The notes under the pieces are model-generated. The model was not told where the DNA came from, made no database searches, and was given only the letters and a program-made list of their open reading frames with translations. The position numbers were made by a program, and so were the translations under genes. Below, in pieces: positions 11,810-22,623 of a stretch of 64,000 nt of DNA. Source of the stretch: Adiantum capillus-veneris (Eukaryota; Streptophyta; Polypodiopsida; Polypodiales; Pteridaceae). The DNA lies in NCBI GenBank assembly GCA_014529385.2, contig CM043971.1, positions 98,845,985 to 98,909,984 of the forward strand. The letters are read 5' to 3'. How positions within the stretch are numbered: the first letter of the stretch is position 1; each line of letters opens with the position of its first letter.

Positions 11810-12850
11810 GTTTTCAAAATGTGTGGAATGCAAAAAGACCAAGTATGATAGAGGGAGGCAACCTGGATTACTCCAGCCATTGCCTATCCCAAATTCACCA
11901 TGGTAGAGTATATCCATGGATTTTATCTTTGGATTACCCAAGTCTATCCATGGGAATACCGGAATATGGATAATAGTTGACAAGTTTAGCAAACAAGCAC
12001 ACTTTATTCCTATCAAAAAGACTATTAAGGCACCACAAATGGCAACTCTCTTCATATCACAAATTTTCAAACACCATGGATTGCCAACATCCATTGTGTC
12101 AGATAGAGATCCTAGAATGACCATTAATTTTTGGAAAGGTCTCTTTGAAAATCTAGGTACAAGATTGAATTTTTCTTCGGCCTATCACCCACAAACGGAT
12201 GGCCAAAGTGAGATAGCCAATCTTACAATACTCGATCTACTAAAGACTTATGTTACAAAAGTAGATCAACACTCACAATGGAAAAAGTACTTACCTCTTG
12301 TAGAGTATGCGTACAATAATACTGTACATACTTCTACGGGAAAAACACCCTTTGAAATCATTGAGGGAAGACCTAAAAGTCCCTTGCTACTTAAAGTACA
12401 TGGGAAGATCTTCACTGCTACTGATGAGTATAGCCGTGACCTACAAGAAGTTTTTCAAAAGATTAAGGAGGTATTATGATAAATTAGCAAAAATATACTA
12501 TGGTTCTTTTCAAATCTTGAAGTCAATCAATGAGATGGCTTATCAACTCAAATTGCCCAACCATTGGCTCATACACAATGCTTTTCATGTGAGCCTACTT
12601 AAGCCCTACAAAGGAGAGCCACCAAGTGAACCAATTATTGAAGACCCTCCCAAAATCGAAGACCAAGAAGAGGTGCTACAACCCAAAGCTATCCTTAGGC
12701 ATGAAGACGAGGTACTACAACATGGTAAGATTATCCAACGTTATCATTAAGTTCAAAAATTATCCTTTTGAAGATGCTAGATGGATGTAAGAAATACAGC
12801 TTAAGCATAGTATGAACCTTGTCAATGCTTACGATGCTACATTAGAGTAA
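11810..12850 (+). pseudogene. Ty3/gypsy family-1 integrase and chromodomain (chromovirus), decayed
   Basis: The segment starts inside the integrase zinc finger, with CVECKKTK as the CxxC half, then GLLQPLPIPNSPW followed by a TAG. The catalytic core follows from 11916: SMDFIFGLP carries the first Asp, SDRDPRMT the second, and QTDGQSEIAN the catalytic Glu. A frameshift near 12470 moves to a frame with GSFQILKSINEMAYQLKLP and LIHNAFHVSLLKPY, the usual integrase C-terminus. A further shift near 12750 leads into a chromodomain-like stretch with FKNYPFEDARWM, a TAA in place of the next codon, and a natural stop at 12848-12850. The chromodomain is expected to steer insertion into heterochromatin. 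The RT, RNase H and integrase N-terminus are absent. Confidence 0.85.
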
Positions 12851-13207
12851 GCAAATGTACAAATTTCTTTTGAATGACCAATGTTTTCGTCTTATAAAAC
12901 TAGTTCTCTTTCAATTGTGCACAAATTTAAGTAGTATGCATACTTAGAATCATGTTAGTGATGATGGCGTCTCTCAAACACCAAGTAGAATTTGTCACTC
13001 TACTTGGGAGAATAAAATGGACTAAAGAGCAGACATGCTTGCGGTAGCCATGTCTCCCAAGCACCAAATGGATTAGCCATCCATCTTGGAAACCTGTCGT
13101 AGGGTAAAAAGGGATCCTGTACCCACTAAGAAACATCGACTAATGACTAAGGCTTTATCTCTTCTACCTCATAGTCGAGGACAACTATGATTTCAAGAGA
13201 GAGGTAA

Positions 13208-14496
13208 TGTCATAAAATCTAATATCTAACTAACTCAAATGATTTTCTCATATTGAGTTGATCATTCAATGTGGGAGAATAAACGGGAACAAGGGTTAGA
13301 ATATAGACATGTGCTTATAGATCTATATTACCACGGGGCCAATAATAAAGGGATCCAAATGAGAGATAGTATATCAAAAAGCAAGACTAACCAATAGAAC
13401 TTAAAATACCTTAGGGTTAGCTTCATTAAAGACCTGCAAGGGTTAGTGTTAAAGTCCTTTGACCTTAGGTAAGCTAGGGTTGAGCTTGAGGACAAAGAAA
13501 GCAAATAGGACACTTGTCAAGCTACTCCTCATGTGGCCCTCATGGTGTGCCTAAAGCCTATTGGTTGGCTTCCCAAGGGGTCCAATGATAAATTAGTTAA
13601 TTTAATTAATTGTTTTTGCATTTATCAAGTCCTCTCTCTCAAAGGGGAAAGGGGAACACTAGTCTTGTCCCAAGACTACCCTTGTTGCTTGTTATGCATC
13701 CTGCATGTGGTTGGCCACGTTGGCAGGGGTCCAATGAGCATCAAGCATGAGCTACAAGGGGGGGTCGACCAAAGCAAGAAGGGGGGCTGCTTGGGGGGTA
13801 TACTCTCCCACACACACTCGCACACACTCTCATTGTGGAAGTGAACAATGCAAGAGCTCCATCTCCTTCTCGAAGCTAGTACCGAGATGTTGAGAGCCTA
13901 CACCAACACTCTTGGCTATGGAATGCAAATCCAACCAAGATCCATGCTTCAATGCTTAAGATTGCCATCTTCTCCATCTTCATTGCTATGCTATTATGTA
14001 TGCTAGCAAGAAGAGTGATGATAAATGAGGAACTATTCCTTTCTCCTATGGAATATTTCTTTTTCCTCTTCCCTACCTTCGAAGGTGTTTGAGGCCTTGG
14101 GATTGAGGCTTGGGGTAGTTAATGCTTTTTGCAAATTTTATGTTATTCTCATGATGCATGAAGCTTCCCATCTTCATTGTATCACTTAAGGTCACAAAGA
14201 ACACAAAGATTGTATTGTACCAAGTCTCTTTTAATGGGAGAATCTATAATACAAATGCCTATTAGAGGGGGGACCGGCTCCACATAAATCCTGTCCTCAA
14301 CTATTTTCATGTTTTCTAAACTCTCTCTCTCTCTCTTGCAAAAGTTTTATTCATGCCAAGTTAATTAAGTACTATGTTTATTTTGCTACCATGAATTAAG
14401 TTCACCCTCTATGCTCTCAAAGTAATCTCATAAAAATGCTTTTTCTAAGTTTCCTAATTTCGCTACTCTCAAAGTACATAGGCCATTTCCATTACA
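13208..14496 (+). mobile_element. 3' LTR, Ty3/gypsy family 1
   Basis: The LTR starts TGTCATAAAATC and ends CCATTACA. A purine-rich tract (AAGAGAGAGGTAA) lies directly before it, as expected of a polypurine tract. It has the same termini as the minus-strand LTR at 26614-27936, which is followed by a primer-binding site. The section with 34-bp repeats is deleted near 13490-13505. The frame 13533-13844 is LTR sequence shared with the other copies. Confidence 0.85.
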
Positions 14497-15304
14497 CTCT
14501 CATGTATCTATGAGGTCTTTTGGGCCCCTCTTTAGATTTTTCCTACAACATCGAGCATTCTCTTCTTCTCGTCATCTCTCTAGATCTCTGAATGTGCTTG
14601 TGCATGTGTAGAAGGAGCATTATTTGTGCCAAATTGTCATTCCAAAGCTCAAGAATTTATACAAATGATTAGTGCCATGTAGGTCCATGTTGGATCAGTG
14701 TTTGAGCACGTGTGAATGTATAATGGTATAATGTGGTTTGTGTTATAAAATTCAACGCTTAGATCCTCATATTGCGAACATAAGAGGCAAAGTTGAGAAA
14801 TGGAAGTGATACTAAGTGGATTATGTCATGTTGTTCTTCCAAGCATACACTCTTTATGATTGTTGATTGAATTCACATATGAGTCATGTATATTTTTTGC
14901 AAAGGTGGTTTTTGAAAAAGTTTTGGAGAATGGCTTCCATTCCAAGCCTTCAATGGATATAAGGAACACACTTTTGCTTGAGATTTTTGGTGATTGATCG
15001 ATGCTACACTTGATTTGCTATCATTGACTCAAAGAAAGCAGAGAAGACGGAAGAAAAGAATGAAGGAATAAATGCAACACTATACCAAGTCAAGCTTTAC
15101 GAATGTCATGACTTACAAGCATATATGCATTGCTATTTTTGACAATGATGCATTTTGCAACATTGTTTTTGTTAAGTTACATAAGTACAACTAAAAAAGT
15201 CCTCCAAAGTTCAAGATAATGAGCCAAGCTAGTCTTCGACAAATAGTAGAATGCAAAAGGGATTGGACAAGCACCTTGTGAAACCCCTGATTGTTTAATG
15301 TTAA

Positions 15305-15727
15305 TTTAATCGTTTGACAGGCTTCCTTGTAGGACACTTATAGTCTGGTCTGTCAGATTCTTATGCCTAGTGTCCAATAGTGCTCCAATGCATGAGACAT
15401 TCAAACCTTTACAGAACAAAGGGATTATGCCTATAGCTATATATCCTATATGCATAAACTGATGACCTTTCTTCAAGGCCTTTTGCCTGAACTCAGAAAG
15501 CTCTTCAAAGAGATGGATAATATGGTTATTTGTCTCACTATCTCTTACAGTAAGCTTTGCATGTGTTTCATGATACATGGTACTAGCAGAGAGGGAAAAA
15601 GCCTTATGATGTTTATAGATTTGAGCAGAAGATACTTTGGTAAGCTCCACTTTCCAGAGGGATTAGCTTCATCGAATTTGATATGATCGGAAAGCAACTT
15701 CTTAAAGGAAGAGATTATCATAGCCAT
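15305..15727 (-). pseudogene. Endogenous caulimovirid movement protein N-terminus (second copy, truncated)
   Basis: Read on the minus strand, this repeats the first ~140 codons of the movement protein seen at 3400-3833, including HIGYIAIGIIPLFCKGLN and the LDTR motif. It lacks the 10-11 bp duplication that breaks the plus-strand copy. One frameshift near 15640 divides it. The coding sequence stops abruptly at 15305, where it joins block A of the inverted duplication. Its upstream side carries the viral primer-binding site and intergenic region, so this copy is in its natural viral context. Confidence 0.85.
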
Positions 15728-15980
15728 AATGATAGAGGTTAGAGCGGTATGTAGTCAATGGTGGTTGAGCTTGATTGGAGTACGAAGGTGCAGCGCACCT
15801 GGTAGTGAACTTGATTGGAAGGTATAAGGAGCTGACAGCGTCTATGTCTGAGCGGCACCAAGCCTAGCGACGGCGACTAAAACAGCTAAGGGCTTCCAAT
15901 TTCACTAATATGAGGGCACTCGTTAATTAGCTTCAACAGTTACCACTGGCTATCAGAAAGCATTCAAAACCATCTTAGAC

Positions 15981-15995
15981 TTGGCTCTGATACCA
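15981..15995 (-). promoter_or_regulatory. Caulimovirid primer-binding site (initiator Met-tRNA)
   Basis: The minus strand reads TGGTATCAGAGCCAA, complementary to the 3' end of plant initiator Met-tRNA, which primes caulimovirid minus-strand DNA synthesis. It sits about 250 bases before the movement protein start and downstream of the RNase H end, as expected in a circular caulimovirid map. Confidence 0.9.
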
Positions 15996-16019
15996 ATTTA
16001 GGACAGGATTCACGGCGTC

Positions 16020-16500
16020 ATACAGATAGACAAGACTTGAGAGCAGTATATAGATAAAAAAGACTTGAACGGAGTAATACAGATAGACAAGACTTGAGAG
16101 CAGTATACAAGATAGACAAAAACCAGTAGTTGATTTATCATAGAAAGCAATAAAACCAGTAGTTACAAGCTTGGTAGAGATATTGCGGAAGATTACAAAC
16201 TGTGCAGGGATAAGCTGCCAAGATTACTAGACTCGTGAGGACTCTATGGGTGAGAAGCTTATGCGCTCTGGATGAAAGGTATTTTCTCCTTTGAGTTCTC
16301 TCTTCTTTATAGTAGAGGTGTGTGGATGGCTTCAGTCATACGCTAGTGCTTGGTAGGTGTAGGTGTCACTTTACAAGGTGTCCAGCACATGCAACTTTTT
16401 TTAGAGATAGTGCATGGTAGGTGCACTTGTCACTTTACAGGGTGTCCAGCACATACAGGTTATTTTAGAGATTGTAGAGTTCGAATCTCTTTATAGGTGT
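16020..16500 (-). promoter_or_regulatory. Caulimovirid intergenic region: probable promoter with duplicated enhancer and leader repeats
   Basis: Between the RNase H end and the primer-binding site, the minus strand has a TATA-like CTATAAAG near 16311-16318. Upstream of it (higher coordinates) lie two direct copies of a ~65-bp unit containing TGTCACTTTACA and GTGTCCAGCACAT (about 16351-16410 and 16412-16475). Downstream, in the presumed leader, a ~45-bp unit containing AGATAGACAAGACTTGAGAG is repeated (about 16020-16125). Duplicated upstream boxes, then TATA, leader and primer-binding site is the caulimovirid promoter layout. Activity is inference. Confidence 0.6.
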
Positions 16501-16604
16501 CGATATTGAAGATGAGTGCAGATATATATACAAAAAATACAATATCTTTTGCGTTACAGTTGAGATTGAATCCATTTGTTCAGAAAGTGGAATGTGACGT
16601 CATG

Positions 16605-17915
16605 GCTTAGGTAGCTTTGACACGCGATAATAAATCGGCAATATTATTTTTGCACCCAAGCACATATTCATAAGTCACATCAAAATGACTTAGCTTGTAA
16701 GCCCATCTATAGATGCGAGCATTTCCCACCTTTCCTGCATTCTTTTCCTGTAGGAATTTATCAAAATGTTTTAAATCACTTCGTAGGGTGAATGGCACTC
16801 CTAATAAAAATAATCAAAATGATAGCACATCATTCACTCCAGCTAGCAATTCTCTTTGGATTGAATGATATCGTTGCTCAGCATCTTTGAATCTTCCAGA
16901 AGCCCATCTACAAATGATAGGCGTATCATTCACCTATTCACATAGTATTCCTCCCCATGCCTCTTTAGATGCATCTGAATATACAATAATAGGATTGTGC
17001 GTAGGGATTTGCAAAGGAGGTAATTTCTGGCATATGTCCTTGATTGTATGCACAGCCATAGACAAATTTTCAGACCAAAAGAATTCCTTGCTTCGTTCCA
17101 GCTGCTTGAAGGGTAGCAGATCCTTGGCCAAGTGTGGGTATTATGGCGCGATCCATTGCAGGCATCCTACAAATGACTGAACCTGTTTACGATCCTGCAG
17201 CTGATCTGGAAATTCCAATAACTTCTTTAAAACATGTTCTTGCATTTCGATACAGCCAGAGAAGATCTCCACCCCCAAAAAAGTAGTATGAGGTTGACAA
17301 AGCTCCATTTTCTTGAGACTAAGAACCAATCCAGTATTTTGAAGCTTTTGCACAAACCGCTTAAGATGTTTAATATGACTTTCAACATCTTTGGAGTAGA
17401 CCAAGATATCATCAATATACAGCAGGAAGAATTCTCGGCAATCTGAGAAAAGAACCTCAATTCTTTCTTGACAGAGTGAGGGAGCAGGCTTTAGTCCGAT
17501 GGGTAAGATTGTCCATTCAAACATTCCTTGGGGGACAACAAAACTAGTTTTGTATCGATTAGCAGGTCTGATCTTAAATTGCCAAAACCCACTCTTTAAA
17601 TCAAATTTGGAGAATACCTGACTGTCCTTGATTCGGCAAAGCAGATCATCCTTTAGTGGTAAAGGAAAACGTTTGGCCTCTAGCCAGTCAATGATTGGTT
17701 TATAATTAATGACTAGCCTTTTCTTCCCTCTCTTTTGCTCTGAATGATTATTTACATAAAACGCTTGACAAGCAAAAGCATTATTAGAGGGGACAATTAA
17801 ACCAGTTTTCAATAGCTGATCAATTTCTTCCTTGCATAGCTTTGTGTCTTCCAAAGACATTCCTAGGTGAGTAGCCTTTAAACTTGCGGGTTGTGGGGTA
17901 CCGGGTAGTGAGACC
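16605..17915 (-). pseudogene. Endogenous caulimovirid reverse transcriptase and RNase H (decayed)
   Basis: On the minus strand the coding begins next to the LTR at 17920 with the RT N-terminal part. Conserved blocks follow: CQAFYVNNHSE, KKRLVINYK, FSKFDLKSGFWQFKI, GMFEWTILPIGLKPAPS, and the catalytic YIDDILVYSKD. The thumb region follows to about 17141. RNase H is seen after frameshifts: IIVYSDASKEAWGG holds the first Asp (17131-16934), and FTLRSDLKHF and NNIADLLSR come near the end (16798-16607). The RDL/SDLKHF and WA..LSHFDVTYEYV pattern is caulimovirid rather than Ty3/gypsy. The start of the 372-codon frame at 18259 is the neighbouring LTR and its CA repeat, not virus. Protease was not found upstream because the LTR cuts it off. 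Confidence 0.9.
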
Positions 17916-17919
17916 CATT

Positions 17920-18033
17920 TGTTGGGAGAAGAGGGGGAGATCGACCGCTTAGAATATTCAACACAAGCTTTCAAGCCATCACCATCAAACTGTCCACCTC
18001 TTCTTCCAATTTCCAAGCACACACACTCACCTA

Positions 18034-18100
<67 letters not shown>

Positions 18101-18609
18101 CATAGAATTGACATAGACAAACTTGTAAGAGAGTGTAAGAGAGGTGTAAGAGATGGAGACTAGATTAGAGAGTACACAACAAATTAACCATAGCTTAAGA
18201 GAGTAGAGAAGAGAATCTGCAAGAGAAAGGCCTAAATCTAGCCCCAAACTCCACTGCACCTCTCTTGTGGAGTGGGTATTTAATATATTACTTTGAGTTT
18301 AAGGTGCCAAAAATTGAGGCCCCTCTTTTACAACCACTTTACTTTTGCAAATGAGTGAAGCTCATTAGTTCTTGCATGACCCATAAGGGGAGTTCCCACT
18401 ACAACTATTTACAGAGCCATAGTGGCTTATTGAAATGATGTTCTAAGATACTGTGCAAATATAAAATGGCCAAGAGTAATTACCGTCGCCTCTTCATCAA
18501 CTCCCCGCATTCCACTCTACAAAATCATCATCAACTCAATTAGTAAAATAGACAGCACATAATTAACCATTACGCCCAGCTATCCCAATTGCAGCTAACC
18601 ACTACAATA
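17920..18609 (-). mobile_element. 3' LTR of the second Ty3/gypsy element
   Basis: This is a direct repeat of 24131-24778 with few substitutions. On the plus strand it begins TGTTGGGAGAA and ends near CTACAATA. It is about 40 bp longer than its partner, mainly through a CA microsatellite (18034-18096). No purine tract precedes it on the minus strand. Instead the integrase frame runs straight into it, which suggests a deletion of the pol 3' end. Confidence 0.9.
18034..18096. repeat. (CA)n microsatellite in LTR
   Basis: A CA run of about 60 bases; the partner LTR has only a short CACAAACACAG at this place. Confidence 0.95.
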
Positions 18610-18617
18610 GGAGGGTC

Positions 18618-20999
18618 TTGTGAGTGTTTAATGGCAGAATGCACACTTGCATAAATATCATGAAAGTCAGTAGTGAAATCATCAGCGACAGGCACAACAT
18701 TAGAAAGACGTGAAGCAGGAGTAGGAAGTGAGTGACCATATACAATTTCAAATGGAGATTTACCTGTGGCAGTGTGAGTGGTGTTGTTGTATGCAAATTG
18801 CAAAATATGCAGGTAATCATCCCATTTCTTAGGTTGAGAAGAAACATAAGCTTTCAACAAGTCAATAATAGTACGGTTAGTGACTTCGGTTTGACCATTA
18901 GATTCAGGATGAAATGCAGAAGTGAAGTCAAGTGTAGTGCTAAAATTTTCAAATACAGTAGTCCAAAAAGCACTACAAAATTTTGAGTCTCAATAAAAAA
19001 TAATCACTTTAGGCAAACCATGATGTGGAAAAACAGTCTTTAGAAACAAAAGTGCAGCTTGATGTGCTGTGAGTGTTTTCTTACATGGAACAAAGTACGC
19101 TTGTTTAGAGAAACGATCAATAATAGTCCATATCATGTCATGTTTGTGTGTTGTGAGTGGGAAACCAGTAACAAAATCCATGGAAATATGCTCCCAAGGT
19201 CTTTCAGGAATGTGGAGAGGGTGTAAAAGTCCCAATTTCTTACCTGTAGCCGCTTTGATTTTTTGACAAATCAAACAAGTTGAAACATACTGTTTAACAT
19301 CCATTCTCATAGTAGGCCAATAGAAATCACGACATAAATTTTGAAAAGTTGCAGCAAATCCTCTATGTCCAGCATAAGGTGGTTTGTGCAATTCTTCAAT
19401 AATTAATGTACGAAAAGGTTTAGTCACACACAATTTTTGTTTGAAATAAAGGAAGTTTTCTTGAATAGTGTATTCGAGAAATGTGTGTATAGAATTATCA
19501 AGCATGTGCAACCATATCGTTTTGAAGTCATCATCATGTGCATAAGTGTCAGGCATAGTGCCAAAGGAAGTTCCCGTAATGGTTGATAGATGATTAAGTG
19601 AGGGTCTTCTACTCAAAGCATCAGCTACAACGTTTTCTTTACCAGGTTGGTATTGAATGTTGGGCTGGAAACTTTGAATAAAATCGGCCCACTTAATATG
19701 TCTATCATCTATTAAGGGCTGAGAAAGTAAATATTTGATACTTTGTTGATCAGTTCTAATGATCAAGTCAGTACCCATTACGTAGTGTTTCCAGATTTTC
19801 AATGCATGTACCACAGCAGTCAACTTTTTATCATAAGTACTGAACTTTGTTTCAGATGGTTTGAATTTACGACTTTCGAAAGCTATTGGATGGTTATCTT
19901 GCATAAGGACTGCACCGATACCTTTCCCACTAGCATCAGTGACTACCACAAAGAATGGTCTTTCAAAATCAGGCAATTGCAATACAGGTGCATTAGTCAA
20001 AGCATGTTTAAGTGCATTAAATGAGATTTCTTGCAAATCAGTCCATTCATAAGGCGTGTTTTTCTTCAATAAGAGAGTCAAATAATGTGCTTTGTAAGCA
20101 AAATTACGAACAAATTTCCTGTAATAGCTACAAAGACCAATAAAAGATCGTAGCTCATGCAAGTTTTTGGGTCTAGGCCAGGATTGAATGGCTTAAATTT
20201 TTTTTGGATCGACATGTATTCCCTTACCCGATACAATATGTCCCAAATATTCAATTTCAAATTGGAAAAATGAACTCTTTTCAGGATTCAAATACAAGTG
20301 ATTTTATGCAAGCAGATCAAATACACGTGTTAAATGTTGCTTATGCTCTTCTTCAAATTTACTGAATACCAAAAGGTCATCAAAAAATACAATCACAGAA
20401 TCTTGATGGTCAATGAAAATGCGATTCATCATACGTGTGAATGTAGCTGGTGCATTTGTCAAACCAAATGGCATGACAAGAAATTCATAGTGTCCAGTTT
20501 GTGTTCTGAAAGCAGTTTTGTAGACGTCATGTTCAAACATTTTGACTTGGTGATATCCTGATTTAAGGTCAATTTTGCTAAAGATGTGTGCCCCTTTTAG
20601 TTTGTCTAATAGGTCATCCACTCTAGGAATTGGAAACCTATTCTTAATGGTGATCTTGTTTAAAGCCCTGTAGTCGATACACATACGAAAGGTTCCATTT
20701 TTCTTCTTGACAAGAAGTACTGGAGCTCCGTATGGTGAACTACTAGGTCGGATTAGGCCTCGGTCAAGTAAATCAGTGATTTGAGTTTGTATTTCCCTGT
20801 GTGCGGTAGGATTTACACGATAAGGTGCTCTACAAGGAGGTTCACTACCTGGTATGATGTCAATTTTGTGGTCTTCGGGGCGTGATGGTGGAATTCCAAG
20901 TGGCAGATCATGCATGAAACAATCTTTAAATTGTGAAATAAATTCATCGTGTGTGGAATGACGTGAAGTTTCAGTTTCAGCAGAAATTTGATTTACCAA
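18618..20999 (-). pseudogene. Ty3/gypsy pol: reverse transcriptase, RNase H, integrase (second element)
   Basis: Read from 20999 down, RT shows [62 protein letters not shown] and the catalytic [13 protein letters not shown]. Two nonsense codons (near 20304 and 20196) interrupt the thumb but the frame continues. RNase H has VVTDASGKGIGAVL, FSTYDKKLTAVVHAL and IIRTDQQSIKYL. Integrase has an HHCC finger (HKPPYAGHRGF, then CLICQKIK) and the catalytic SMDFVTGFP. A TGA at about 18990, in place of the Arg of the conserved DRDSKF, breaks the core, then FHPESNGQTEV supplies the Glu. The reading frame from 20999 to 18570 is single, so decay is by point mutations. The integrase end and any chromodomain are lost at an ACCCTCC junction next to the LTR. 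Confidence 0.92.
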
Positions 21000-21001
21000 T
21001 A

Positions 21002-21721
21002 CTAGATATGTTTTCCCCTGTTTTCGAATTGCTCGTTTGGCTTGAGTATGAGAGAGAAGTGGAAATTTTGTTGTGTCAGTGTTGCTTGGATGGAGAAAGT
21101 TTTATAATGATGAGTGAGAGACATTGTACGTATTTTATAATTAATCAACGGGTCAAGTTCATGACGAAATGGCATTCCCAAAATCATATCAAGACCATGC
21201 AATGGTGCTACCAAAAATGTACGTGCTTGTGTGAATTCACCAATGCAAACTTCAACAATGACTTGAGTTTTACAATTAAAACATTGATTATTAAAAACAG
21301 TTTTGACCTTATGAGGTGATGAAATTTCAAAGAGTGATAGTTGTTGTGCCAATCGTATGGAAATGAAATCATGGCTACTACCATCATCTAGCAGAATGGT
21401 GACATTTTCACCCTTAACAGTGCCTTGCACTTTAAACAAAGTGTGAGGAGATATAGGAGTACCTGAGGATGGGTTGTCATCGTTATCATAATCAGGATCA
21501 TATCCCTCACCGTAGTTAACTTCCACTTCGTTGTGGTCAGGTATAGCATCTTCGATGAGGTTAAGAGTAGCTCCGTTGGGGCGGTTGTTGTTGAAGGGTT
21601 TTTTATTTGAATTTCTGTTGACTCCATTGGAAAGGCTATTGGATTGACCATTGCCCTTAGCATGGCCATTTGGGCACTTGTTTGCATAGTGACCATATTG
21701 AAAGCATTTAAAACACTTCAC
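21002..21721 (-). pseudogene. Ty3/gypsy gag zinc knuckle and aspartic protease (second element)
   Basis: This 239-codon frame starts at the nucleocapsid zinc knuckle CFKCFQYGHYANKC (CCHC), then has an Asn-rich, acidic linker. The protease active site reads LLDDGSSHDFIS, and the domain ends near MILGMPF. It is one frame away from both gag upstream and RT downstream, so frameshifts near 21720 and 21000 split an originally continuous gag-pol. The DDGSS active site (rather than D-S/T-G) is retained from the second Asp. Confidence 0.85.
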
Positions 21722-22623
21722 CTTTTATTGTTACCATTAGAAGTTGGAGGAGAACGCTGGTTGAAAGGATGTTGGTTGCCTCGTTGCTGAGTGTTGTTGT
21801 GGTTGTTGCTCTTATGAGGTTGAGCAGTGGTAGGAGGATTGTCAAATCTTTGTCTTTTGAAAAAGGTATGGCTTTGGTGTTTGCTTCTGTCAAAGTTAGG
21901 AGAAAAAGGAGGTCTCTTGTTGCGGTTAGTGTTAGCAAGTTGATCAGTGTGAGAGGAATGTCCACCTTTCTTCTTTTCTGCGTTGAGAGCCAAGTTAATG
22001 GCCTTTGACAGAGAATCTGGTTCGAACATATCTACCTCAGCACTAATTTGTAGCGTCAAGCCTGATATGTACTTTCGCTTCAATTTCCTGCGACTAACAT
22101 GTTCAATAGCTTGCAATTGAATTAGACAATTCCAAAAACGGTCAGTGTAACCCTGTACATCTTCATTTCTACCCTATCGAATTAAATCCCATTGACGTCG
22201 TGCTTTAGCTTTGTACTGTGTGGGCAAAAATTGGGATAAGAACACTTTTTTAAATGCATTCCATGTGCGTGGTCTTCTTCCATGTTGTTTGGTGGCGTTC
22301 CACCACAATGCAACGCTGCTAGTGAGATGATTGGATGCACAATTTACCATTTCACGCTCGGGAAAGTCTTCATCATGAAAATAGTCATCTAGTTGACTAA
22401 CCCATGCTAGAACCGTGCTAGCATCTTTAGTGCCATCAAAATCTTTGAAAGTGAAGGCTTTTCTGCTAATTTTGTTTTTCTTGGATGCCGGTGCAGATTC
22501 GGTGCGTGCAGAATGCAATAATTTATCTTCAAGTTCTTGCCTTCGCATGCGTTCATATGTGAGTGACTGCTGCAAATTTTGAAGTTGCTCTGCAATTGTG
22601 GGTGCATGAGGAAGATGTGCCAT
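21718..22623 (-). pseudogene. Ty3/gypsy gag (second element)
   Basis: The start at 22623 (MAHLPHAPTIAEQLQ) follows the leader. A coiled-coil-like N-terminus is followed by the retrotransposon gag core with FDGTKDASTVLAWVSQLDDY, a SSVALWWNAT motif and FKKVFLSQFLPTQYK. A TAG near 22174 interrupts it, and the same frame resumes to an Asn/Gln/Pro-rich tail ending at 21718. The zinc knuckle follows in a shifted frame. Confidence 0.9.

Larger units (their letters stand above)
10651..15304. repeat. Arm 2 of the large inverted duplication
   Basis: This is the reverse-complement partner of 80-3218. Compared with arm 1 it has about 1.8 kb extra (roughly 11690-13490): integrase, chromodomain and the start of the LTR. 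It lacks about 270 bp of LTR repeats. 14497-15304 corresponds to 80-891 and shows no recognisable gene; 10651-11680 corresponds to 2190-3218. Confidence 0.9.

Noticed and set aside
17141-18259. The whole 372-codon minus-strand frame as one viral protein
   Set aside because: Its first ~110 codons are LTR sequence and a CA microsatellite (also present at 24102-24428). Only the part below 17915 is caulimovirid RT.
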